Shown piece after piece: positions 27,246 through 35,178 of a stretch of DNA of 64,000 bases. The notes under the pieces were generated by a model, which was not told the origin of the DNA, searched no databases, and saw only the letters and a list, made by a program, of their open reading frames with translations. The DNA is from JAQIBY01 sp963676165 (GTDB taxonomy: Bacteria > Bacteroidota > Bacteroidia > Bacteroidales > ML635J-15): NCBI GenBank assembly GCA_963676165.1, contig OY781043.1:3162001-3226000 (forward strand), read 5' to 3'. The position numbers were made by a program, and so were the translations under genes. Position 1 is the stretch's first letter. The number at the start of each line of letters is the position of its first letter.

Positions 27246-28364
27246 TTAGTCCAGGCTTAAATATGGACGCATTTTATTTAGTGTACTATCGGAAATCAAC
27301 TTGTTTTCAAGCAATTCATCCAAACTCATAATTGTCTCAGAGAAATCCCGAAATTTCATGATAGCACGCACATCATCATTTGACATGTAAGGATGCCGCA
27401 ACAAGCCTGAATAATCAACACTATTAAGAGGGATCTTAGTAACTTCAGATGCATCAATTATCGCATATTCCTTCAAAGACAGATACGCCTCTTCTGTCAT
27501 ATCATAAACCTCTAAAAATTGATTTTCAGATGCATATCCTCCTAACAACTTTCGGTAAGACAATATCTTATTGGCCAAGGAATATGACACATCTGGGAGT
27601 TTTACTAAATCGGTTTGCTGACAAGTATTAATATTGATTGGTACAAGCTCAATTGCTTCGTTGGCTGACTCAGAAGACAATTCAAATATCATATAATCGA
27701 TAAGCTCATCCACTCTATCAGCATCTATACCATAAATCTTTTTCACATCCTCAGGCTTTGTAAACTGCTGCCCGCTATTCCGAAACTTTAACCAGCGATC
27801 AGCAATAAACTCAGGGAAACCTAATGCAAGAATACTATCTTTACTTACCGTATTTGGGTTGAACATGAAATAATCAGTAAAAGAATTTGAACTTTCATGA
27901 TCAAGCTGAATATAAGATTCAATATGATCAAAAAATTCATCATCTATTGTGTAGAGTTTTGCAAGATCGCTTGCTTGTTCAAATTTGCCTCCAGCCTTTC
28001 GGTAATTTATAATATTGTCCTGAGCCGCCTCGCTAAAACCTAAGCTTTCAAGTTCTTCTCTTGTGGCAAGATTTGGATCAAAACTGAAAGGCTTCTTTGA
28101 CATATCAAAGCTGTACTTGTCATTTTTCGAACTTGAGTTAGAGTACTGATTTGTCTGATCTGCCTCCATTTCAACTAATTCAGACTCAAACCGATCAATT
28201 TCAGCTTCATAATCAGAGAAATCAATAGCTTTTTTATCACTGCCCCAAGGTTGGATAATTTTAACAACGACAAGAAGAATTAACACAACAATAAGCACCA
28301 GCACGCCAGTTTTCTCGCGAGCTGAAAAATCCAATATATCTTTCCATCGTTGTGATCTCATCAA
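27246..28364 (-). CDS. Membrane-anchored helix-hairpin-helix protein (ComEA-like modules)
   Basis: 372 aa. One transmembrane segment (about 19-37) follows a short basic N-terminus. The periplasmic part has four ComEA-like helix-hairpin-helix modules, opening FDPNLATREELESLGF, FNPNTVSKDSILALGF, ININTCQQTDLVKLPDV and PLNSVDYSGLLRHPYM. Such modules bind DNA in competence proteins; here several carry degenerate hairpins, so DNA binding is plausible but unproven. It overlaps the AGCS transporter stop by four bases (ATGA), so it is co-translated with it. Confidence 0.8.
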   Translation of the reverse strand: MMRSQRWKDILDFSAREKTGVLVLIVVLILLVVVKIIQPWGSDKKAIDFSDYEAEIDRFESELVEMEADQTNQYSNSSSKNDKYSFDMSKKPFSFDPNLATREELESLGFSEAAQDNIINYRKAGGKFEQASDLAKLYTIDDEFFDHIESYIQLDHESSNSFTDYFMFNPNTVSKDSILALGFPEFIADRWLKFRNSGQQFTKPEDVKKIYGIDADRVDELIDYMIFELSSESANEAIELVPININTCQQTDLVKLPDVSYSLANKILSYRKLLGGYASENQFLEVYDMTEEAYLSLKEYAIIDASEVTKIPLNSVDYSGLLRHPYMSNDDVRAIMKFRDFSETIMSLDELLENKLISDSTLNKMRPYLSLD

Positions 28365-29773
28365 TACAATTTTTTTGTTTCCTTCATTGCCAAAAAGTAT
28401 TTATCAACCTCTTTTTTCATGACAGGAGCAAGTAAAATCAATCCTATTAAGTTAGGGATGGTCATAAAGGTAATAACCATATCAACAAAGCTCCAAACAA
28501 GATCTAGTCCACCAACAGCACCTAGCAAGACAAAGAGAGAATAGAAATAATAATATGGTTTGATTGCTTTTTCACCAAACAAGTACTGAACAGCTCTGGT
28601 TCCATAATATGACCAACTAATAATGGTAGAAAAAGCAAACAAGAGCAATCCTCCAGTAACCACATGTTTTGCTATTTGACCCATTTGGATTTTTGCCAAG
28701 CCTGACTCAAACCCGAGAAGCGTCATACGCACTCCTTCTTCACCTGATTTCCAAGCACCAGTAGTGATGATTACAAGTGCAGTCATTGTACAAATTATGA
28801 GTGTATCAACAAGTGGCTCAATTGAAGCGACAAGACCTTCACGCACAGGATATTCAGTTTTAGCAGCAGCATGCGCCATAGGCGACGATCCTTGCCCCGC
28901 CTCATTACTAAATAAACCTCGCCTCACCCCCATAAGCATTGTCATAATAAAGGCAGAGCCAACAAAACCACCAGTTGCAGCAGTTCCTGTAAATGCACTT
29001 GAAAAAATCAATTTAAATGCAGGAAGTATCTGATCATAGTTCAACCCAATAATTAACATGGCTAGGGCAACATAAAAAATAGCCATTACGGGCACCAGCT
29101 TAGATGTCACATTGGCAATACGCTTTAGTCCACCAACAACAATCAATAGAACCAATAAAGTAAACACTCCTGCAGAAATCCACTTGTTAATATTGTATGT
29201 TTCAGACAATGCTTCTGCCATAGAGTTTGATTGTGCCATATTTCCTGTCCCAAGAGAGCACAACACTGCTGCCACAGCAAAAACTATAGCTAAAACACTT
29301 GCAATTTTTCCGATTTTTGGTTTTAAAGCAGCCAAATAATACATTGGGCCGCCAGAGACCGTTCCATCAGAATTGATCACACGGTATTTTACAGCCATGG
29401 TATTTTCAACCAGTTTTAGCATCATACCAAAGAATGCAGTTACCCACATCCAGAAGACAGCCCCTGGTCCACCATAAAGAATTGCCAAACTTACACCCAC
29501 AATATTTCCTGTTCCAACAGTTGCAGACAAAGCAGTTGTCAAGGCTTTAAAATGATTGACATCCCCTTTATCTTTTTTATTGTCATATCTCCCTGCAATT
29601 ACTTTAATCGTATGTCCTATACGAGTTAATTGCAACAAGCGCAGTTTTATTGTGTAAAAAATTCCGACAGGAATAAGCAAAGCAATTAAAAGCACTCCCC
29701 CAACATTCTCGTTATACCAGTCTATTCCAGTCTGTAGATTTTGTAATAATGCATCAATCCAGCTAAAGTCCAT
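28361..29773 (-). CDS. Alanine/glycine:cation symporter (AGCS family)
   Basis: 470 aa inner-membrane protein with about 10-11 hydrophobic spans. The family signature region ALTTALSATVGTGNIVGV (77-94) and GGPGAVFWMW (101-110) are clear, as is the later segment GVRRGLFSNEAGQGSSPMAHAAA. It imports alanine or glycine with Na+ (or H+). It is ten bases after a second Na+-dependent amino-acid transporter, implying one operon for amino-acid uptake. Confidence 0.93.
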   Translation of the reverse strand: MDFSWIDALLQNLQTGIDWYNENVGGVLLIALLIPVGIFYTIKLRLLQLTRIGHTIKVIAGRYDNKKDKGDVNHFKALTTALSATVGTGNIVGVSLAILYGGPGAVFWMWVTAFFGMMLKLVENTMAVKYRVINSDGTVSGGPMYYLAALKPKIGKIASVLAIVFAVAAVLCSLGTGNMAQSNSMAEALSETYNINKWISAGVFTLLVLLIVVGGLKRIANVTSKLVPVMAIFYVALAMLIIGLNYDQILPAFKLIFSSAFTGTAATGGFVGSAFIMTMLMGVRRGLFSNEAGQGSSPMAHAAAKTEYPVREGLVASIEPLVDTLIICTMTALVIITTGAWKSGEEGVRMTLLGFESGLAKIQMGQIAKHVVTGGLLLFAFSTIISWSYYGTRAVQYLFGEKAIKPYYYFYSLFVLLGAVGGLDLVWSFVDMVITFMTIPNLIGLILLAPVMKKEVDKYFLAMKETKKLY

Positions 29774-29783
29774 ACAATTGGTT

Positions 29784-31151
29784 TTAATGACTACCGAACA
29801 CTCCTACCCCATTAAGAAAAACAAGTAAAATTGCGATTGGAGCTAGATATCGAATGATAAAAATAAAAAGTTTCAAAAATGTCATTTTAACTTGTCCTTG
29901 GTTTGTCACCTCATCAGCAATAATTTTCGGACCCATAATCCAACCTAAGAAGACGACAATAAAGACTCCACCCAGTGGTAAAAGTAGGTTTGCTGACATC
30001 CAATCCAGGTTATCAAAAATTGTTTTGCCAAAGATTTTAAACTCGCTCAACTCCGAGAAAGAAAGGGTTGCAAGCACTCCAAGGAAAGCAATAGCAACTG
30101 CAAAAAGGATGGTTGCTTTTCGACGTTTCATCCCCAATTCCTCAATTGCCCAAGCGACCACAACTTCAAGCAAAGAAATTGTTGAAGTTAGTGCAGCAAC
30201 AGTAAGCAGCAGAAAGAAAATCAAACCAAAGACATATCCTCCCGGCATTTGTTGAAAGATATTCGGCAATACCTGAAAGACAAGACCTGTTCCAGCATCG
30301 GGCTGCACACCAAAAGCAAAAACAGCTGGAAAAATCATAACTCCAGCCAAAATTGCAATTAAAGTATCTGCCATAGCAACTTGAAAAGACGTTTTTGGAA
30401 GTGAATTATCTTTCTTGACATAGGAGCCATAAGTTATGATTGCTCCCATACCAATACTCATAGAAAAGAAAGCTTGTCCAAGTGCTTCAAGGATTACATT
30501 TCCATTGATTTTAGAAAAATCTGGTTTAAATAAAAACGAAAGTCCATCCTTTGCCCCATCGAGTGTAACTGAACGCACACACATAATAAGGATAAGGATT
30601 ATAAGCATAGGCATGAGCATTTTAGTGTACTTTTCAATTCCTTTTTGCACACCACCCAGAATAACTCCTGCAGTTAATCCCATGAACACCAATTGCCAAA
30701 TAATAGGTCGTAAGGTACTGTGTTGAAAACTATCAAACATTGAGCTTATTTGCTCGGAGCTTTTCCCTGCGAAACCATTTTGTGCTGCTTGTACAAGATA
30801 CTCCAGAGTCCATCCTGCAATGGTTGTGTAAAATGCCAATATCACAAACGCAGCAATTATCCCCATTAAACCGACTAACCACCAAGCAGATTTTGGCGCC
30901 AGTTTTTTAAACGCTCCTAACGCATTGGATTGTGACCGTCTGCCAATTACAAATTCAGCAAGCATAACGGAAACACCTATGGTTAGAATAAAACCGAGGT
31001 ACACGAGTAGAAATGCTCCACCACCATTTTCTCCAGCAACATAAGGAAATCTCCAAATATTACCTAGCCCAACTGCCGATCCTGCAGCTGCAGCAATCAC
31101 TCCAAATTTTGTAGAAAACCCATCACGGGACGCAGCTTGATTACCTGTCAT
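29784..31151 (-). CDS. Neurotransmitter:sodium symporter family transporter (SNF/LeuT fold)
   Basis: 455 aa with about 11-12 membrane spans. The diagnostic N-terminal segment GSAVGLGNIWRFPYVAGENG (24-43) carries the unwound helix 1 that binds Na+ and substrate in LeuT. It likely imports an amino acid with Na+. First gene of a three-gene unit with its own -7 element at 31178-31185. Confidence 0.93.
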   Translation of the reverse strand: MTGNQAASRDGFSTKFGVIAAAAGSAVGLGNIWRFPYVAGENGGGAFLLVYLGFILTIGVSVMLAEFVIGRRSQSNALGAFKKLAPKSAWWLVGLMGIIAAFVILAFYTTIAGWTLEYLVQAAQNGFAGKSSEQISSMFDSFQHSTLRPIIWQLVFMGLTAGVILGGVQKGIEKYTKMLMPMLIILILIMCVRSVTLDGAKDGLSFLFKPDFSKINGNVILEALGQAFFSMSIGMGAIITYGSYVKKDNSLPKTSFQVAMADTLIAILAGVMIFPAVFAFGVQPDAGTGLVFQVLPNIFQQMPGGYVFGLIFFLLLTVAALTSTISLLEVVVAWAIEELGMKRRKATILFAVAIAFLGVLATLSFSELSEFKIFGKTIFDNLDWMSANLLLPLGGVFIVVFLGWIMGPKIIADEVTNQGQVKMTFLKLFIFIIRYLAPIAILLVFLNGVGVFGSH

Positions 31152-31177
31152 AATTTCGCTTTATGTCAAACAAAAAC

Positions 31178-31208
31178 CAAAGTTAATAATTTATGCATTG
31201 AAATCAAG
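31178..31208 (-). promoter_or_regulatory. Promoter of the Na+ symporter operon
   Basis: Minus strand: CTTG (31205-31208, three of four matches to TTTG), 19-nt spacer, TAACTTTG (31178-31185, exact -7), then 26 nt to the ATG at 31151. Confidence 0.6.
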
Positions 31209-31257
31209 ATTTCAAACTGCACGGATTAATCATGGAGTTCAGCATCACAATGAAAAC

Positions 31258-31280
31258 AAAAAAAGCCGCAATCTTGCGGC
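31258..31280 (-). terminator. Rho-independent terminator of fba
   Basis: The 7-bp stem GCCGCAA/TTGCGGC (31265-31271 with 31274-31280) and a 2-nt loop are followed on the minus strand by a T7 tract (31258-31264). It lies 26 nt past the fba stop. Confidence 0.9.
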
Positions 31281-31305
31281 TCTCTTATTGTATTGTGTAA
31301 TTGAA

Positions 31306-32385
31306 TTAATAACGATTTATGCAATTCAAATCTTCGAAAGCAATTTTCACACGATCAATCATGCTTTGTTCTGCTTCGCGCAACCATTTACGAGGATCGT
31401 AGAATTTCTTATTTGGTTTATCATCACCATCAGGATTTCCAATTTGTCCTTGTAAATAGGCTTCATTTTCCAAATAAAATTCACGTACACCATTCCAGAA
31501 TGCCCACTGAGTATCAGTGTCAATATTCATCTTAATGACTCCATAAGAAATTGCTTCACGAATTTGCTCCTGTGAAGAACCAGAACCTCCATGGAAAACA
31601 AAATCAACAGGATTTGCTCCTGTATTAAATTTTTCCTGAATATACGTTTGTGAATTTTTCAATATCACAGGCTCCAGACGTACATTTCCAGGTTTATACA
31701 CTCCGTGCACATTACCAAATGATGCAGCAATTGTGAATTTATCACTGACCTGAATCAATTCATTGTATGCATAAGCCACGTCTTCAGGTTGAGTATAAAG
31801 TTTGGAATTATCAATATCGGAATTATCTACACCATCTTCTTCGCCACCTGTTACACCAAGCTCAATTTCAAGTGTCATTCCGATTTTCGACATACGCTCC
31901 AGATACTTCTTACACGTTTGGACATTTTCAACCAAGTCTTCAGCAGAAAGGTCAATCATGTGAGATGAGAATAAAGGTTTTCCATACGCTTCGAAAAACT
32001 CTTCGCCAGCATCCAACATTCCATCAATCCATGGCAAAAGTTTTTTTGCCGCATGATCAGTATGCAAAATTACAGGAACCTCGTACAATTCTGCCATGTG
32101 ATGGATATGTTGAGCTGCAGAAACAGACCCTGCAATTGCTCCCATTTGATCGTCATTGGAAATTCCTTTTCCAGCGAAAAAATGAGCACCACCATTTGAC
32201 AATTGAATAATTACCGGAGATTTCACTTCTCTTGCAGCTTCAAGCACTGCGTTTGCGGAATTTGTACCGACAACATTCACTGCCGGAAGAGCATATTGGT
32301 TTTCTTTTGCATGCTCAAGAATTGTTTGTACATCACCACCGGTAACCACTCCGGCTTGAATTTTATTTGAAAGTTTTGCGCACAT
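31306..32385 (-). CDS. fba: Class II fructose-bisphosphate aldolase
   Basis: 359 aa zinc-dependent aldolase of glycolysis and gluconeogenesis. Visible active-site elements are VILHTDHAAKK (106-114, with catalytic Asp110 and zinc ligand His111), EIELGVTGGEEDGVDN and DFVFHGGSGSS, plus the NIDTDTQWAF segment typical of the long, E. coli-like class IIA form. Monocistronic, flanked by its own promoter and terminator. Confidence 0.95.
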   Translation of the reverse strand: MCAKLSNKIQAGVVTGGDVQTILEHAKENQYALPAVNVVGTNSANAVLEAAREVKSPVIIQLSNGGAHFFAGKGISNDDQMGAIAGSVSAAQHIHHMAELYEVPVILHTDHAAKKLLPWIDGMLDAGEEFFEAYGKPLFSSHMIDLSAEDLVENVQTCKKYLERMSKIGMTLEIELGVTGGEEDGVDNSDIDNSKLYTQPEDVAYAYNELIQVSDKFTIAASFGNVHGVYKPGNVRLEPVILKNSQTYIQEKFNTGANPVDFVFHGGSGSSQEQIREAISYGVIKMNIDTDTQWAFWNGVREFYLENEAYLQGQIGNPDGDDKPNKKFYDPRKWLREAEQSMIDRVKIAFEDLNCINRY

Positions 32386-32408
32386 AATATAAGTGTTTTA
32401 ATTTTCTT

Positions 32409-32416
32409 CAAATTTA
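32409..32416 (-). promoter_or_regulatory. -7 promoter element of fba
   Basis: Minus strand TAAATTTG (exact TAnnTTTG), 23 nt before the fba ATG. Possible -33 matches are GTTG with a 20-nt spacer or TTTG with a 15-nt spacer; neither is ideal. Confidence 0.5.
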
Positions 32417-32488
32417 CACAATATAAAAGTTCAAAGCAACTTTCAGGTCGCACAAAAACTCACTTTAAATTGATAGAAAGTCTAGATC

Positions 32489-33538
32489 TTATTTATCAGT
32501 ATGGAAGAAATCAATGTAAACGGGTAAATGATCGGCAAAGCCTCCATGATACTTATAGCCTAAGTAGGTTCTATTCGGCTGCATACCAGTATATTTATCA
32601 TCAGGCTCCAACAAAAATTCATCCATAAACACAGAGGCATGATCCAATGAAGTTTGGAATGTTTGAGATTGATTTAGCAGATTTCCAGACACAATAATCT
32701 GATCTAAAACACCCCATTCACCGTGGTATTTATGTGAGCCCTGATTTTTTTGAAATTGAAGGTAATAAGACAGATTATATAAAGCCTCATTTCGCGCTTT
32801 CTCATAATTCTCCGTATTGGCACGCAAAGTTTTTGTCAATGACTCATTGTCAGGATAATCATTCAAATCACCAGAAATCAAAATATTGGGATGTTCATCT
32901 GCATGAAATACCGAATCAACATGATGTCTTAATACAGACGCCGCACGCTTACGTTTATGATCCGTCTCTAATTGTCCTCCCCAACGGGATGGCCAGTGGT
33001 TGATGTAGATGTGTAGGGTATCCCCATCAGCTGTTGTCCCTCTAACATAAAGTATGTCACGAGTTGCTCTTTGATTTTCGGTAAACACTACTGGAATTTT
33101 CTCGGAGTGAATTGGTGTAAAACGGGACTCACGATAAAGCAAACCAACATCAATGCCTCGTGAATCAGGAGACTCATAATGAATTATTTCGTAACCGGCA
33201 TTGTACAATGGCGTACGAGCAATTAAATCCTCTAAAACTTTACGGTTCTCAATTTCGGCAAAACCGATTACATCCGGAGGTGTCCAACCGCCAACTGCAG
33301 TTATGACTTGATATATTTTAAACAGCTTGTCTTTGTAGCGATATTTTGTCCAGAATTTCCCTTCGTTTGGGAGAAATTCCTGATCATTCTTTTCAGGATC
33401 ATCTTCGGTGTCAAAAAGATTCTCCACATTGTAAAACATGAATCGGAAACTTCGTTCATTGTCTTTCTTATCTGCTTGAGCAAATATCTGCAAAGTCAGA
33501 AAAGAAAGAAATATAATAAGTAAAGTTAGTTTTTTCAT
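32489..33538 (-). CDS. Exported endonuclease/exonuclease/phosphatase (EEP) family protein
   Basis: 349 aa with a signal peptide (1-20, ending FAQ). The EEP active-site set is complete: FYNVENLFD (Asn and Glu), GFAEIENR (metal-binding Glu), NHWPSRWGG, ISGDLNDYPD (GDxN) and the terminal FADHLPVYIDF (Asp-His pair). It hydrolyses phosphodiester or phosphomonoester bonds in the periplasm or outside; the substrate could be extracellular DNA, nucleotides or lipid headgroups. The ATG is 5 nt past the stop of the beta-helix lipoprotein, so the pair is co-expressed. Confidence 0.88.
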   Translation of the reverse strand: MKKLTLLIIFLSFLTLQIFAQADKKDNERSFRFMFYNVENLFDTEDDPEKNDQEFLPNEGKFWTKYRYKDKLFKIYQVITAVGGWTPPDVIGFAEIENRKVLEDLIARTPLYNAGYEIIHYESPDSRGIDVGLLYRESRFTPIHSEKIPVVFTENQRATRDILYVRGTTADGDTLHIYINHWPSRWGGQLETDHKRKRAASVLRHHVDSVFHADEHPNILISGDLNDYPDNESLTKTLRANTENYEKARNEALYNLSYYLQFQKNQGSHKYHGEWGVLDQIIVSGNLLNQSQTFQTSLDHASVFMDEFLLEPDDKYTGMQPNRTYLGYKYHGGFADHLPVYIDFFHTDK

Positions 33539-33543
33539 AATGG

Positions 33544-34983
33544 TTATTCTAAGCGTTCAAAAAGCCCAAGATCAGGAGCATCATCTGTCAATCTACTGTT
33601 TCCGTCGTAATCTACTGGAACCTCCTGCCCAACTTCAATCTTTCCGTAATCTTTTGCAGGACTCAGAGTGTCAAGACGGAAGTCATACATATCATAGGGA
33701 TCAATAAATTCTGGGTCTTGGTTAACAATGACATTGGAATAATTGGAATTATTTGTCTCCTCTCCTGTTTTAATCAGGCAATTTTCAAATTGATAAGTTG
33801 CAGTTTCATCATACAGATCCACAAGCAATTCTTCAGACAAATTCCCGTAGATAATGCAATTCCCAAAATAGGCATCAAATTGTCGAGCATCTAAAATTGT
33901 TCCTCCTCCAGATCCTTCATAAGTGAAATAATTATTCAAAGCGACCGAACTACTTTGTCTGCTTCCAGAATAATAATTTGCAAAAGTACAATGTTTGAAA
34001 TCATACGTTCCACCGTAAAGTAAAGCCGCTGTGTATTGTCCACAATCAGAAAAAAGTGAATTGGTTGCAGTAATGTGAGCGCCTGCACCATACAGCCCGG
34101 CCACATTCATGTGCTGAACAATGACATTATCGAGAGTCACTGTTGGAGCACCAGCCGTTACAACAGAATCGGCACGAATACCAATGATTCCATTTTTCAC
34201 TTCAGCATAACGCATTTCATTGTATTTACTCCCTGTCAGAAAATGAATTCCACCTAGCAAATAAATTCCACCACCATCCAATGTTATCCAGGCTCCCCAT
34301 TGTCCAGAAATATCATCGTAACCAGACTCAAGCCTATCGCCCTGAAAAACAACTGGATTTCCATATTCGCCATTCACTTTAAGTGTCCCATTAACAAGCA
34401 TACTGGAACCATAATGAAAATGCAATTGTGTGCCTGCTTGGATTTGCAATTCCACATTATCATCAACAAGCACCGAGTTGTAAATTAGAAATGGTTTATC
34501 TGCAGTCCAAACTGTATCGCTCGTTAATACGTCTCCATCAATCAAATACACATTTTGCCCAAATGCGACTAAGTCCACGTCTTGAGAATTTCCATTGGAG
34601 ATAAAAAGAATGGAATCTTGTTCAACCATGTCATTTTCGGAAGGATTAATGGTAACCTCAACAAAAATAAAAATGGAATCTTCGGCTGGGATTTCAATGT
34701 CGCGAACTGTATTTGACTGATCTCCATCAATATTTAAACGAAAAACTGATTCTTGTCCTCTAGCTAGGGCAATCTCATCAATCTTGATCGTTTTTGAATG
34801 TGGATTGATTACAGTGAGATATTTTGTTGTTGAACCAACGGTTGTAAAGATGGTATCAAACTGAACAGTGTCCGTTGAAAAGCTCAACTTATCTGACGGA
34901 TCTGTTGTGTAAGGATTTCGCTCACAAGATGAGAGTAAGGCCAGTAATAAAAATACTGGTGCTATATAAATCAATATGCGCAT
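33544..34983 (-). CDS. Lipoprotein with beta-sandwich plus beta-helix repeats
   Basis: 479 aa. A lipoprotein signal (LALLSSC, lipidated Cys20) is followed by an Ig/choice-anchor-like beta domain (about 30-150, with DTIFTTVGSTTKYLTVINPH). Repeated short strands from about 155 to 445 (for example GTQLHFHYGSSMLVNGTLKVNG, then NSLFSDCGQY and HCTFANYY) suggest a right-handed parallel beta-helix. The C-terminal ADDAPDLGLFE-like end occurs in such proteins. Probably outer-membrane anchored and involved in a polysaccharide or surface interaction, but no catalytic site is evident. The promoter directly abuts the ATG, so the mRNA may be leaderless. Confidence 0.72.
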   Translation of the reverse strand: MRILIYIAPVFLLLALLSSCERNPYTTDPSDKLSFSTDTVQFDTIFTTVGSTTKYLTVINPHSKTIKIDEIALARGQESVFRLNIDGDQSNTVRDIEIPAEDSIFIFVEVTINPSENDMVEQDSILFISNGNSQDVDLVAFGQNVYLIDGDVLTSDTVWTADKPFLIYNSVLVDDNVELQIQAGTQLHFHYGSSMLVNGTLKVNGEYGNPVVFQGDRLESGYDDISGQWGAWITLDGGGIYLLGGIHFLTGSKYNEMRYAEVKNGIIGIRADSVVTAGAPTVTLDNVIVQHMNVAGLYGAGAHITATNSLFSDCGQYTAALLYGGTYDFKHCTFANYYSGSRQSSSVALNNYFTYEGSGGGTILDARQFDAYFGNCIIYGNLSEELLVDLYDETATYQFENCLIKTGEETNNSNYSNVIVNQDPEFIDPYDMYDFRLDTLSPAKDYGKIEVGQEVPVDYDGNSRLTDDAPDLGLFERLE

Positions 34984-34987
34984 GTTG

Positions 34988-35018
34988 CAAATATAAGATT
35001 CTGTTTTCTGATTTCAAA
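34988..35018 (-). promoter_or_regulatory. Consensus promoter abutting the start codon
   Basis: Minus strand: TTTG (35015-35018), exactly 19 nt, TATATTTG (34988-34995), then CAAC and the ATG at 34981-34983. The expected transcription start falls on or next to the ATG, implying a leaderless message. Confidence 0.8.
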
Positions 35019-35107
35019 CAAGCAAACTTTCGTTGCTCCAACAAATAACGGAAGGATTTGGGAAAAATTGTTGAGTTTTACAATCTGTTGCATCAAGAAA
35101 AATTATA

Positions 35108-35128
35108 GCAAAAAGCACTTGCTTTTGC
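35108..35128 (-). terminator. Possible terminator of the trmD-ABC-F unit
   Basis: GCAAAAAGC (35108-35116) can pair with GCTTTTGC (35121-35128) with one bulged base and a 4-nt loop, followed on the minus strand by a weak T-rich stretch. It lies 50 nt past the ABC-F stop. The remaining intergenic sequence holds nothing else I can identify. Confidence 0.4.
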
Positions 35129-35178
35129 ATATTTAGCGACTCAACATCAAGTTTAAACAAGAGAAAACCTACCACCTA

